From Orientallactaga sibirica (lineage: Eukaryota > Chordata > Mammalia > Rodentia > Dipodidae): a stretch of DNA of 64,000 bases. Location of the stretch: positions 496,001 through 560,000 of the forward strand of contig JAEOAD010002231.1 of the NCBI GenBank assembly GCA_036365145.1, given 5' to 3'. Position 1 is the first letter of the stretch, and each line of letters starts with the position of its first letter. The position numbers and the translations under genes are program-made. The notes beneath the pieces are model-generated. The model saw only the letters and a program-made list of their open reading frames with translations, did no database searches and had not been told where the DNA came from. Below are positions 1-10,872 of this stretch, one piece after another.

Positions 1-600
1 AAGATACCTAGACTGTATTACCTGACAGAACAGACATGCCCACTGTGTTTCACCAAAACGCATTCATTAAAGTGTTCGTAGATGAAGTTTCTAGTAGCTA
101 AGACTCCAGAAACTCCTGGATACAAGTGCTCATCCACAGAAGGATAAATAAATATACACGTTTATGCAATGGAATTTTATGAAGTGGTAGGAACAGTCTA
201 TGTATTTGTACAAAATATGGGTGTATTCCATGCATATTGAACAGCATAGGCCAAGGACATACTGAGTGATTTCATGTATATAAGGAACAAAGGCAGGCAC
301 ATGCTACTGTCAGAATAGTGGTTATTGGTGTTGGGTAGTGATAAGGACATACCACAGTTTCTTCTACTTGTTTAGGATTAGTCAGTTTCTGAAGCCTACT
401 TGATGTATCTTATCATCATAATTTGTATGTATATTTACATGCACACATCTATTACTATTTTGCTGTTCCAGCTATATTACAGTTACAATTTAAACTAAAT
501 TTCTTTGAGAAACTTCATTGACATTTATATCTTCATGCCCTTTGTGTGACTCTTCCAATTGACCTGCTATATCTAGTCAGACTCCATTAAAAAAAATTAT
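1..600. other. intronic sequence, nothing recognised
   Basis: 3' part of the COL25A1 intron before the exon at 983. AT-rich unique sequence without a Gly-X-Y segment or a repeat I can name. Confidence 0.6.
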
Positions 601-932
601 GTGTGTATGAGAGAGAGGACAAAAAGAGAGAAAGATGTTCGTGTATATGGTGAGGGTGACCATATGCAACAGCGTGCATGTGGAGGTCAGAAGACAGCCT
701 CAGGTGTCAGTCCTCACTGTCTACCTTGTTTAAGGCAGCGACTCTTGTTTGCTGCTGCAAACACTAGGAGAGCAGGTCTGTGATCTTGTGATCACAATCT
801 TACATAAGAATCCTGGGATTACAGACATTCGTTACCATATCTGGCTTTATATGGGTTCTGGGGATACAAACTCATGTCCTCGTGCTTGTGTGGCAAGGGC
901 TTTACCCACTGAGCTCTCTCCCTGGCTCCAGG
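601..932 (-). repeat. B2-like SINE, antisense
   Basis: Reads gtgtgtatgagag, then catgtggaggtcagaagaca, tgggattacagacat, gttctggggatacaaactca and ends cccactgagctctctccctgg, the reverse complement of a B2/B4-type rodent SINE head. It ends about 50 bp before the acceptor of the exon at 983. Confidence 0.65.
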
Positions 933-982
933 TTCTAATTATTTTTTTCAATTAAGTTTTTTTTGTTCTTTTTTTTTTTCAG

Positions 983-1009
983 GGTCCCCCTGGTCCAAAA
1001 GGTGATAAG
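983..1009 (+). CDS. COL25A1: COL25A1 exon, collagenous domain, GPPGPKGDK
   Basis: A 27-bp exon of nine codons encoding three Gly-X-Y triplets, GPP-GPK-GDK, from the first triple-helical stretch of the ectodomain. The acceptor is strong: a T-rich tract of about 25 bases ends in tttcag directly before the first Gly codon. The donor AAG|gtaaga is close to consensus. Both boundaries are phase 0, as expected for collagen exons built from whole triplets. The next exon is only 139 bp downstream, so the pair is probably defined together. A B2-like SINE in antisense ends about 50 bp upstream, just before the pyrimidine tract. Far too short to be seen by open-frame length alone. Identity rests on the order GPPGPKGDK-GEQGDQGPR and on the downstream spacer. 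Confidence 0.95.
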
Positions 1010-1148
1010 GTAAGAAAATACACAACAGAAATGAGTCAGGTTGCTGGAAATCCATACTGGTATAATCTGTTCCTTTGTATTTTGACCTTTAAAAAAATAA
1101 GTGTCACATGTGGATGTTGACTACAGCTATTATCTTCCTACTCTACAG

Positions 1149-1175
1149 GGAGAACAAGGTGATCAGGGGCCTCGG
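1149..1175 (+). CDS. COL25A1: COL25A1 exon, end of first collagenous stretch, GEQGDQGPR
   Basis: A 27-bp phase-0 exon encoding GEQ-GDQ-GPR, the last three triplets before the non-collagenous spacer. The acceptor is tatcttcctactctacag and the donor CGG|gtaagt is consensus. In the human protein as recalled, GPR is followed directly by MVFPKINHGF, which here lies 32.8 kb downstream at 33971. The following intron is therefore the largest complete one in the window. Charged X and Y residues (E, D, R) are typical of this membrane collagen. Confidence 0.95.
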
Positions 1176-3250
1176 GTAAGTGGTCCTCGTATTATCCTGG
1201 GCAGGCATTTATTTTCCAGCTTTAAACCTGCTGACTGGAAGGGGTCCAGCATAATGGCCTTTGTACTGCATGATTTAGTAATGGTTGACAAAGGTATTTT
1301 ATCAGTTGTAAGTCCCAATAACCTTAATAATAAGTAATGTGTTCGTCTTCTGTATTATGTGAATGCCTAGACACAGAAGAGTCTATGATAACCTCCTGAA
1401 GCCATCTAGCAGCCACCTCTCCAGGGACTGTTGGGTTCTTGATTTGCATGCACTGTTTTGCAACACAAAGGCCATGTGGTGTTCTCTTCAATTTGGCCTT
1501 TTTCTGCAGCTGAACTTTACATGCTATTGCTTAAGCATGTTCTAGTATAGATACAAATATTAATGCATTTACATATTTATTCCTCCTCATAAATTTGAAT
1601 GATGCTTGTTTGAATTTCTTACTTTCACATTTTTATTTCATGATTTCACATTTTTAGGACACTTAAAGGTGTAACGTGATTTAACATTGTGGGAGGAGGG
1701 GCATTCTTCTCTTCTCGAGCGAGGCCCTTCAAACCATTATGACCAATGGTGAATGCTTTGTTGTTACCTTGGTAGTGCCAAGTCCTCTGTTTCACATCTG
1801 TGCCTTATTACCCCAATGTTCAGACATACTGTTCCAATGATGTAGTGGCTCTGTTCAGACATACCTCTCAATTTTCTCATGTCACTATGCACAAAAGTGA
1901 GTATTTGGTTGAAGAGAGTAATTTTTTTCATAGTGGAAACACACATTTAAACCATTCAGGTTGAAAATGGAAACTAGGTAGGTCTTTCTGTAAAATGCTC
2001 TGTCTTTAGTTAATTATTGAATGTATTTATACCACACAAAGGGGTTTTTTTTTTTTTCTCCTCACAAAATGTGCACTTGATACAAATGTGAAAGGCTTTT
2101 TTGCCTTCTTGTCACTTGGAGTTTCTTAAAGATCAAGGTCATGCTGGGGTTTGCTTTGCCTTCTATCCATCAGCCACCCCTTCATACTGAAATCACGACG
2201 TCTCCAACGGGGTTATTTCTCATGGCGGTTATCCTAGCTGGTGACGGGCTTCAAACTTAAAGCTCATCTTCATGGTCAGAGAGATTCAGCACCCTGGTAT
2301 CTACTGTCATGGATGGGAAAGAATGAAGCTATCATAACCTTAAATGAGATTCGAGCTACTTGCTCTGTAGGCGGCAAGATTTCATGTGGCATGTCTCCCC
2401 ATACTGAGTATCATGTCTTTCTGCACACGATATCAGAATCACTCAGAATGCCCTTTCCAGGTAAGAGGGAAAGTGTTTCCATTCTGAGAAACCTCCTTTT
2501 GGCAGAGGAAGTGCAGGGGTGGTTCGCAGCCTAGCTGTCATCAGTCTGCATGCAGTCCTCATTTTCAAAAAGGTGTGTTGGCTTTCATCGTCACAAAGAG
2601 TGATGATTGATTATAAAGCTAGGCCAAATTTTCAGGGTGAAACCTGAGCCTGTCTGAAATTCACCTGGTTTCATGTTGCATTACAAACTAAGACTTGGAC
2701 CAGGATCCATGAAAGTTTGGCCAAAGTTCATGAACTTCTTTGACAAACCCAGACTGCCTTTCATACAGATTTCAGCCAGTTTTCACACCGACTGGGGCCA
2801 AGTTTCACATGATTCAGGGGCCATTTAGTGTTTGGGGTGGAAAGTGGCAAGAATTGATTCTGTTTTCTCTTGGATTTTACCTCTGTTGAACAAGTTGGGT
2901 TTCGTTCATAACACAGGCTAAATGTGTGTGGACAGTATACTGAGTGTCTTGGAAGTTACATGTGGCAGAGAACTGGGAGCCCATTACATTGGTCAGCCTT
3001 TCTCAGATTCCTAAGTTAGAAACAGAACAGGGCTAATGCACAATTCTAGCATTGTGCAAACATTCCTTGGTAGTAAAAGAGCATGAGTGTACTGATTAGG
3101 AAATTGTCATATGGAGAGAATAAAGGGAAGGTTTCATATTTGTGGAGAAAATTAAGTCAGGACCTTCAAAATTAATGAAAATTATCCTATCTTCTACTTA
3201 TCCACATAATTGTAGCTGATGTTGGCTGAAGACTTTCTTATTGATTTATT
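1176..3250. other. intronic sequence, mostly unique
   Basis: First 2 kb of the 32.8 kb intron, with no named repeat. A good donor-like CAG|gtaaga occurs at 2460/2461, preceded by an acceptor-like ttctatccatcag at 2173, but the segment is not collagen-like. Around 2600-2850 there are several related tttggccaa / gtttcaca words that may be a very old repeat. Confidence 0.5.
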
Positions 3251-3254
3251 TTGA

Positions 3255-3354
3255 TCTGGAGTCACACTGTGTTTCGCAGGCTGAGCTCAAACTCACGATT
3301 CTTCCACTTTAACCCCTGAGTAGCTGGGATTATGTATGTGCTACCATGCTTGGC
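3255..3354 (-). repeat. old B1/7SL-type SINE fragment, antisense
   Basis: gagtcacactgtgtttcgcaggctgagctcaaactcac ... ctgagtagctgggattatgtatgtgctaccatgcttggc is a diverged reverse-complement 7SL-type SINE. Confidence 0.55.
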
Positions 3355-3385
3355 TAAATTTCTTTTTAGCTAAGTAGGTGTATGA

Positions 3386-3424
3386 TTGGTAGATAGATGG
3401 ATAGATGATAGATAGATGATGGAT
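3386..3424. repeat. GATA microsatellite
   Basis: Imperfect run of gata/gatg units (tagatagatggatagatgat...) directly after the short SINE fragment. Confidence 0.8.
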
Positions 3425-6080
3425 CCTATTGCCTACCATACTAGACACTCAACATGTCCCACAATGTAACTTCAATAAAAATTTCAGCCTGATACTTTTT
3501 GAATCTTTACTTGTTTTCTTAGCAAATGGAATGTTATTTTTTAAACAAATCCTTTCATTTTACATTTGTATAACTTTTCAGCAGTATTTCTACTCTCTAG
3601 GATATATAAAGTTCTGCTCTTCACAAGTTTTCTGAAGATAATCCATCTGCCAAGTCCTAGATCTTGTCACCTCTTCCAAAGTCTCCAGTGATAGCTGTTT
3701 TGTTTGATTAAGACAAGGTCTCAGGTTGCCTAAACTGGCCCTGAATTCTCTATTTAGACAAAGCTGTAAAATGGAATAGTTTTCATTTTTCTAGCATCTT
3801 TTGGTATAATCACAATAGTGTTCTTATTGAGGTACTCACAAGGGTATATGCTTCTTATGGGCTATGGTGATACAACATGTTATACATACATTAAACAAAG
3901 GTTTATCAAATCTGTCTTCTTGTATGACACATCAAGTCCTTCTGATGGAATGAATGTTTTAAGGAAGGGGAAATGTTCCTTCCTTAGAAATAAATCAAGC
4001 AAGTAAACAAAACAGCATGATCTCAGGTTCTGAAGGGGTAGTGAGGAACGTTCTCCATGGAGGTGGTATTTCAGATGGATTATCAATGGGAAGGGGCCAA
4101 GGATAAGAGCTCAGAAGAGAGTAACTGCAGTATTGTTGAGGCAGACAGGAGTGTGATGTGTCTGGAGAACACAGCAAAGCTTGGACTGGGCAAAGAGCAA
4201 GGACAGTGTAAGTGTGGGCAGGGGTACGGTATGTCTGGAGAACACAGTAAAGGCTGGGCAGCGAATAGGGGAGGTACAGTGTAAGTACAATGGCAGAGGT
4301 CCATGGAGGACAAGCACAGCAGTGTGTAATTCATTCTAAAGTTTTAAACAGGCAGTAACATGATCTAATTTAACAACAGAAAATGATCTATCTGGCTGCT
4401 GTGCAGAGAATGGATTATATAGGGTCAAGAGTGGAAGCAAGAAAATTAATTGGAAGACTACTGCGGTAATCAGGAGCATGAGATGGCAGCAGGCTGGATT
4501 TGGTGGAGGCAGGAAAGTGGAGGAAAGAAGTCGACACCTTTATGGGCTCCATTACCCTGAGCAGAGTATCTTGAACATGGTAATGCTCAGTATGTATTCC
4601 TCAGTGCATGCCCAAGGACTTCAAAATGGCTTGCAGTCTTAATTTTTACCCTGCTTAAATTTTTTACTCCTTTGATGCACATCTTAAGCCTCAATGTACT
4701 CCTCTGGCATTTTGGGAGCCACAAAGAGAAAGGACCTCATACTCAAGGACAGGATCATAAGATTCCAGGCCATGAAGGTGATACCTAGGCCTTGGTGCAG
4801 AGGTCAGCTAAGGGGATGAGCCAGCTCACCCTAAAATCCTAGGTGTAGTCAGAATGAGGGGTATGTGCACACGATGAGCAGGAAGCTCAGTACCAAAGCG
4901 AGGGGTTCGGCTGCAGGAAGGTGCTATGTGGGAGAACCAAGGAAGAGTCTCTGAAAGAGTCATCAAAATGAGGATGAACACTCCACTTTCCCCAGGGGTT
5001 CAGGGTAGAAGTTTAGTTTTCTCATGCAAGTTAAAAGAAAGTGACTGATCATGTTACTTACATAATTCAATGGTCCTACTTTGACATTCTCTGTGGATCT
5101 ACTTACCTTGCTTTCGGTTAAGGCTATAAGAAGGCTTCTGCAGATTGCCTGCCCCCTTTGTGTCTGTATGAGCAGGAATGCTAAAGGAGAAGCATCTGTT
5201 TCAAGAAAGCATTTCCCCATGAATTCATAAGACTTTTTTTTTTAAGCTTGTGTCTCATTGGTTAGACTGATTCATACAGTTATACCAAAGCTAGAAGGGA
5301 CAAAGAGAAAGTGGGGTCATCTTACCCATAGGATTTTCTAAAATGGCAGACAAAAACCTGAGTACTTAAAGGGAAATCGAGAGATGCCACTAGAAGAAGA
5401 GAAACTGAGGAGAGAAAAACCTTGAAGCAGAATGTGGAATTGGATTTGAGCTCTTGGATTTGTATCTAGGACATAAGATAGAATGTGGTTGGGATAGCTT
5501 TTTTTTTTTTTTTTCCTTTTTCAAAAAGTTTGGGTGTAAACTAAAAGGTTGAGATGTTAAAATTTTGCACAGGTTGTGAGGCTAATTAGAAACAGGGGTT
5601 GAAGTTGAAAAAGAAGATAGAGATGAGGCCGAAGTTTCTGGTTTGATACTTGGTACATTTATCAGAAGAGTCTAGAGGATCAATGCGAGTTGAACTTTAG
5701 TTCTGTGATCTTGTTGAGTTAGTTTCCTGGGAAAGCTTAGCAAAGAGCACAAGACTGCCATTCTGAGGCAGCGCCATAATTGGCGGTGACACCTGCCTAG
5801 CTGATCTGTCACGGGTACAAAGTGAAATCACAGGGTCAGAAAAGTTATATGTGACAGAGTCAGGGAACAAGTGACCTAGGATAGGTCATTAGAAATGTCT
5901 ACATCTGTGAATGGGACAAGTGTGAGTATCAATGAGAGGGGATGACGAGGAGGGACAGAGAGGAAGAGAGAGGGAGGGAGAGCGCTATCAAAGGTATAAC
6001 TAAGACACTGCAGCATGTGAGCCTGAAGGGAAGAGCTAAGTAACTCTGAAACACTGCACACATTGAGGCCCACACAGTAC
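3425..6080. other. intronic sequence with a diverged tandem duplication
   Basis: Mostly unique. Two copies of a roughly 55-bp unit starting tgtctggagaacacag and ending cagtgtaagt lie at 4158-4213 and 4231-4286. The part at 4380-4520 (ctggctgctgtgcagagaatggattat...) resembles an old mammal-wide interspersed repeat whose family I cannot name. Confidence 0.5.
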
Positions 6081-6084
6081 CGTT

Positions 6085-6423
6085 CCCATTTTGATGCATG
6101 TGTATGTGTGTAGATCTGTGTCTGTCTGTATGTGTGGGAACATACATGTGTTCAGGAGCACATGGATGTGCATGTTGCATGTGGAAACCAGAGGTCAATA
6201 TCAGAAGGTTTTCCTCAATTGCTCTCCACCATCTTTGAGGTAGGATTTCTTGCTGAACCAAGAGCTCAAGTCCCAGGGATTTTCTACCTCCCCCTTTCTC
6301 AGTGCTGGGATTATAGGCGTGTGACACTACACCTGGCGTTATACATGGGCTCTGGGGACACAAACTTGGATTGTAATGCATGCACAGCAAGCATTTTACT
6401 CACTGAGCTTTCTCCTCAGCCAG
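6085..6423 (-). repeat. B2-like SINE, antisense
   Basis: Reads catgtggaaaccagaggtca, agtgctgggattataggcgt, gggctctggggacacaaact and ends actcactgagctttctcct, the antisense B2-type layout. First of four antisense SINEs in a row. Confidence 0.65.
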
Positions 6424-6429
6424 AACTTT

Positions 6430-6658
6430 TTTTTTTTCACTATTTATTTGAGAGAGGGAAAGAGGCAGAGGGAGACAGAGAGAGAGAGAGAGGGAGAGAG
6501 AATGGGTGCACCAGGGCCTCCAGCCACTGCAAACGAACTCCAGATGCATGTGCCACCTTGTGCATCTGGCTTGTGTGGGTACTGGGGAATTGAGCCTCGA
6601 TCTGGGGTCCTTAGGCTTCACAGGCAAGCACTTAACTGCTAAGCCATCTCCAGCCCCC
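6430..6658 (-). repeat. ID-headed SINE, antisense
   Basis: tatttatttgagagaggg, GA-rich stretch, gggtgcaccagggcctccag, gaactccagatgcatgtgcc, then ctaagccatctccagcccc: the reverse complement of the abundant gggctggagagatggcttag SINE. Its translation accounts for the 88-153 codon open frames here. Confidence 0.85.
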
Positions 6659-6664
6659 AGAACT

Positions 6665-6971
6665 CTTTTTAAATGTGGGTATATGTTCATGTTTATCTAT
6701 GTGTAAGTGTGCATGCATGTGTGGAGAAAAACTATGGATATTATGCTTGGGAATATGTCCACCTTTTTTGAGGCCAAGATGCTCATTGGCCTGGAGTTCA
6801 TCAATTAGGCCAGCCTGGGTGGCCAGTGAGCTCCAGGGATCTTCCTGCTGCTGGGGCCGCAGGTGTGCCCCATCATGTCTGGCTTCTCTAGATGAGTATT
6901 GGGGGGCTTGAACTCAGGTACTCATGCTTGTTAAGGACACTCCTTGCTAACTGGGCTGCTTCCCAGCTCCC
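6665..6971 (-). repeat. B2-like SINE, antisense, diverged
   Basis: Begins ttttaaatgtgggtatatgt, continues with gcatgtgtggagaaaaac, ggccgcaggtgtgccccatc and gggcttgaactcaggtactc, and ends ctaactgggctgcttcccag. Same layout as the copies at 601 and 6085. Confidence 0.55.
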
Positions 6972-6977
6972 TAATAT

Positions 6978-7018
6978 TCTTTTTTAAATATTTTATTCAT
7001 TATTTATTTGCAAGCAGG

Positions 7019-7050
<32 letters not shown>

Positions 7051-7203
7051 AAGGGCTGCCAAACCTTCGTGCCGCAGCAAATGAAGTTCAGACACATGTA
7101 CCACTTCGTGCCTCTGGCTTTACTTGGGTACTGGGGAATCAAACTCAGACTGTCATGTTGTATAAGCAAATGCCTTTAACTACTAAGCCATCTCTCCAGC
7201 CAT
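6978..7203 (-). repeat. ID-headed SINE, antisense
   Basis: tttattcattatttatttgc, GA-rich stretch, gaagttcagacacatgtacc, gtactggggaatcaaactca, actaagccatctctccagcc. Confidence 0.8.
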
Positions 7204-7615
7204 CCTTAATATTCTTAATAAAAAGAAACCACAAGGATGACATCTATAAGCACTTTTGGGGTTGCTGTTTTGGAGCCATGGCGCATTAAGGGATGCCTTT
7301 TGCTAAGTAGTATGATTGGAAAATGGACTGAATCAAGTAAAATGGTAAATGGGAGGAAAGCTGACTATCTGAATCCTCTTGATGGCATATGATTTTAAAA
7401 TTGGCTAACTTTTTGTCATTGGTTTTACTCAGTATACTTTGAGCCAATTCCAGGCTTCCAATTTTAAATATACTATAACAACCATACACATCGATTGATT
7501 TTTATCCTACAAGGCCTGGAGTGGTTGGGTTTCCCTCAATGAATGCCTCCTCACACAAGGCTTTCACATATCTAGGAAACATCATAGCAGATGTGCTGCT
7601 AATCATCAGTTTGCA

Positions 7616-7665
7616 TACGCACATACTCACACACGTGGACACACACACAAACACACACACACTGC
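7616..7665. repeat. CA microsatellite, imperfect
   Basis: Interrupted acac run (cacatactcacacacgtgga, then cacacacacaaacacacaca). Confidence 0.85.
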
Positions 7666-7904
7666 ACTTCTGCAGTTAGGTCCTTCAGCTGCAGGGACAA
7701 GGTAGGGCTCTATCTGTGCTTTCAGTCAGTTGGCCCTGGGCTTGCTTTTATTCGTTTCATCCTCAAAGCTTTGCAAGACAAAGCATGGAGGCTATGACTT
7801 TGCCCTGCCCTGAAGTAGGGATTGATGACTTGCTCTACAGACTGATTAGGATATAGTACAATAGCATCACACATGATAATTACACGTCTTAATTGCCGCA
7901 CGCC

Positions 7905-8205
7905 TTCCTAAGCATGGCGTCTAATCTTCATTGTCAATGTGGCATCAGCTAGGAGCCACACCTCCAGCTATCTGTGCATTGTGTTCATGTAGGCATTTAG
8001 CAGAAGAGGAAAAACCTGCCCTCACCACAAATAGCATCATCCCGTGGGTTAGGGGCCCAAACTGAATAAAAAGAGGAAAAGGGATAAGCCTGATTAAGCA
8101 CCAGTATTCATCTGTCTCTGCTTTGTGACTGGATGCAATGTGACAGCCATGTCACACTTCTGTCATTATGCCTTCCTCAGCAATGAGACAGACAAGTAAT
8201 AATAC
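7905..8205 (+). repeat. ERVL/MaLR-type solo LTR-like fragment
   Basis: The words cttcattgtcaatgtggcat, gcccaaactgaataaaaaga, tctgctttgtgactggatgc and ccatgtcacacttctgtca match the layout of old rodent ERVL/MaLR-like LTRs. No internal retroviral coding sequence is present. Family assignment is tentative; a related copy is at 45545-45842. Confidence 0.45.
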
Positions 8206-8337
8206 ACGTAAACGTCATCTTGAGCTTTAACAGTTCAGAGAAAGAGGAGACCAGGGAAGAAAAACCGGAAGAGCAGATGAAATAGTCCATCCCGCTCTCC
8301 ATGCAGGCTGGGGTCAGGTTGGGCAGGGACCAAATTC

Positions 8338-8443
8338 TGCAGAGGCAGAGGTAGGAGGGATCACCCTGAGACTACATAGTGAATTCCAGGTCAGCCTGAG
8401 CTACAGTGAGAAACTACCTCGAAAAACCAAAACAAACAAACAA
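8338..8443 (+). repeat. B1 SINE, 5'-truncated
   Basis: gcagaggtaggagggatcac, ctgagactacatagtgaatt, ccaggtcagcctgagctaca, then gaaaaacc and an A-rich tail. Confidence 0.85.
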
Positions 8444-8799
8444 AAAGTCTGAAAACCTGTAATTTTCCCCTTGTTTCCATGTTTCATGTGTGGTGTCTGG
8501 GGTGAAGTCGCATGGCCAAGTTGGCCTCTTTTGTAAGTGGTGGCAGTGCGACTCCAAGCTGCTCACTCATTCTCTGGGTTGTCCTGTGCTCAAGCACATC
8601 ATCAATGAGCCAGATCAATTCCCTGTCAACAAGGACAGTGACATAAAATCTCAAACAGCAATGGGAAATAATAGAGATGCAAAAAACATTTATGGTTAAA
8701 ATAGCAATAATAGTAATGTTAATGATGAATAATGTTAACTAGTTCTTAGAATATGGCAACAGCTGCATGAAGACATAGCTTACTTCAACAGATACTTTT

Positions 8800-8905
8800 C
8801 TTGCTCCCTCCAATCTCTTAGATGACAAAACCAAGACAGACAATTGACCTATTTAACAATCAGAGGCAGAACCAGAACCTGAGCCCAGATACTTACAGGG
8901 AACAT
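8800..8905 (-). repeat. MIR fragment, antisense
   Basis: cttagatgacaaaaccaaga ... gaggcagaaccagaacctga resembles the reverse-complement MIR core (gatgaggaaactgaggc ... ggcagagccgggattcgaa). Confidence 0.5.
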
Positions 8906-8971
8906 TTTCTATCTACCTACTCTCTTATTGAGCCTCAGAGTCATTCTGCAAACAGAACCAATGTTAAAATG

Positions 8972-9646
8972 TGTGGGTCCTTGCTGTTCCCCAGGGTTGT
9001 TGGCCACCGATGTCCCGGGCGTAGGAGGATGGGGGAAAACAGCGTCCTGGAGCAGCGGGTGAGGATGATAAGCAAGGAACCACCCACGAGGCAATCTGAT
9101 GGATAGCACCCTCTCGTTTATTCAACAGGGGAGTTGGCTTATAAACACTTAGAAAGGTTGAGAAGGCACATACAGATTATATGGTGATTGGATACATAGC
9201 TTATGGGTTGCTATCTAATTGGTGGAAAGGCAGAAGTGCAAGGGAGATAGTGGCGGGAAAAGTTACTTGACTTCAGAGTTGCGAGGGAGGAGCTGCAAGG
9301 GAGATAACAGAAGTGGCGGGAAAAGCTATGTGACTTCAGCCCCATAAGGGTCTCTTGGGCAGCTAGCTACAAGGTTAGGAACTGTTAGGGGTGGGCAAGC
9401 TTAACTTATGGAATGGTCAGATGCTTTGGGATCAAAAGGGGGAGGGCCTCGCCAATTTTGCCCACTCTGGGTGATGACAAGGCACACTACAACCTGGCCC
9501 AAGGGCAGGGAGGGCCAGTCACATTGCCAGGGTGGGGTCCTGACAATAAGACAGCTGCAACCCCCACAGCCCAAGGTCCCCGGCCATGTCCAACAGCCCA
9601 GGCCAGCTTCCTCACAGTCCCAGCCCATTTTTAGCAATGCCCAACA
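8972..9646 (-). mobile_element. solo LTR of a class II (ERVK/IAP-like) endogenous retrovirus, antisense
   Basis: On the - strand the 675-bp block starts tgttgggcattgc and ends gggacccaca, i.e. TG...CA ends. It contains tataag, then a polyadenylation signal AATAAA (+ strand 9117-9122) about 20 bp later, and a GC-rich upstream part. Flanks aaaatg (8966-8971) and aatatg (9647-9652) form a plausible 6-bp target duplication with one mismatch, the length typical of class II elements. No gag, pol or env sequence is attached, so it is a recombined solo LTR. Open frames of up to 94 codons inside it are not genes. Two ggcgggaaaa motifs lie in an imperfect internal duplication. Confidence 0.75.
9239..9338 (-). 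promoter_or_regulatory. duplicated LTR block with two E2F-like sites
   Basis: Two imperfect copies share gcaagggagata, tggcgggaaaag and tgacttcag. The ggcgggaaaa words at 9252-9261 and 9315-9324 are, on the LTR strand, TTTTCCCGCC, the classic E2F consensus. CCAAT words in reverse (attgg) occur nearby at about 9187 and 9218. Function is inferred from motifs only. Confidence 0.4.
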
Positions 9647-9652
9647 AATATG

Positions 9653-10015
9653 ACCATTGGTTTTTCTTTTTCCCTGACAAACAACAAAGGCTAGCAGGTA
9701 ACTGACATTTCACGTCCTGTCACACAAATCTACCAAAAGACTGTGCTCAGACCCAAACTCAAATTTGCAGATCTGCTCTTTCCATAATAGCAGCTGTGTC
9801 TGCAGTGCTGTGGAGATCCTCCTCACCTGGGATATCCCGTGCCTCCATGAAAAAAAGACTGAGGACACCAGAGCACAAACACAAACAGGTGGCTCTTTTT
9901 GCTTCACAATCATAACAGACTCGGTCTAGACAATCCATGCACTGTCAGGATGTATGTCACAGCAATGCAGTAATATCCTAGGAATGTAAGATTACACAGT
10001 TCCTATCATTTTCCT
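9653..10015. other. intronic sequence, nothing recognised
   Basis: Unique sequence between the solo LTR and a short ID monomer; no collagen-like exon and no repeat that I can name. Confidence 0.5.
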
Positions 10016-10018
10016 TTT

Positions 10019-10100
10019 TTTTTTTTTTGGTGCTGCGGATAGAACCCAGGCCCTTACACAAGCTAAGCAAGTGCTCCACTACTAAATTACATCTGCAGGC
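10019..10100 (-). repeat. short ID-type SINE monomer, antisense
   Basis: T run, then ggtgctgcggatagaaccca, caagtgctccactactaaat: the reverse complement of the tRNA-Ala-like ID unit. Confidence 0.75.
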
Positions 10101-10578
10101 TTTCCGTTTCCTTCTTAAAATACAGTTTTTACTTCTCAGTGCAATGATACCACTTGAAAATTGCACATCTAGTTCCTGGTTATATTTTATTAGTAGGTTT
10201 TTTCCCCATCAGGATAACCTAATGAAAGAAGCCTGTTTTCTACATTCCATAAGGCTTTGTACATGCTATAAGCTGATTTGTTGATTCTGCTTTTAGTCTG
10301 AGTCCCTCTTTACAAAAAATATTAAATTAAATTTCTTGATAAGTGACAGACTCCCATTGTCCCACAAAAAAGACTCAGACTTTTAAGGCTTTTCTCATTT
10401 TTAACTGCACCCATCACTACCACTGTCTCACCTTTTTCTTTGTCCAGCTCACAAGACATTTACCCTCATGGTGAACCAGCACTGGGAAGTACAGTGCCCA
10501 CAGCCCTAATGATAATTACTTATAGTGCCTTTCTCCTTATTAACAATTTAAAAACGTAACCTTAAAAAATAAGCACAA

Positions 10579-10735
10579 CAGGGGCTGGAGAGATGGCTTA
10601 GCGGTTAAGTGCTTGTCTGTGAAGCCTAAGGACCCCGGTTCGAGGCTCAATTCTGAAGTACCCACGTAAGACAGCTGCACAAGGTAGCGCATGCTTCTGG
10701 AGTTTGTTTGCAGTGGCTGGAGGCCCTAGTGTGCC

Positions 10736-10778
<43 letters not shown>

Positions 10779-10858
10779 CCTCCCTCCCTCCCTCCCTCCC
10801 TCTTTCTCTCTCTATGTCTGTTGCTCTCAAATAAATAAAAATAAACAAAATATTTTAT
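10579..10858 (+). repeat. ID-headed SINE with intact target duplication
   Basis: ggggctggagagatggctta, ggttcgaggctcaattctga, ttgcagtggctggaggccct, then (CT)n and (CCCT)n and an A-rich end. A perfect 14-bp target duplication, aaaaataagcacaa, flanks it at 10565-10578 and 10859-10872. A young insertion and a good full-length reference for the family. Confidence 0.93.
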
Positions 10859-10872
10859 AAAAATAAGCACAA

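Noticed and set aside
2174..2460. Acceptor-like ttctatccatcag followed by a perfect CAG|gtaaga donor 287 bp later
   Set aside because: 287 bp is not a whole number of codons, no Gly-X-Y pattern, and the human protein joins GPR directly to MVFPK; probably a pseudo-exon.
5929..6593. Two overlapping 153-codon open frames on opposite strands
   Set aside because: They run across the antisense B2-like and ID-headed SINEs at 6085-6658; the translations recur wherever these SINEs occur.
8822..9653. Several frames of 66-94 codons between 8.8 and 9.65 kb
   Set aside because: Lie in a MIR fragment and the solo LTR; no retroviral protein domain is present.
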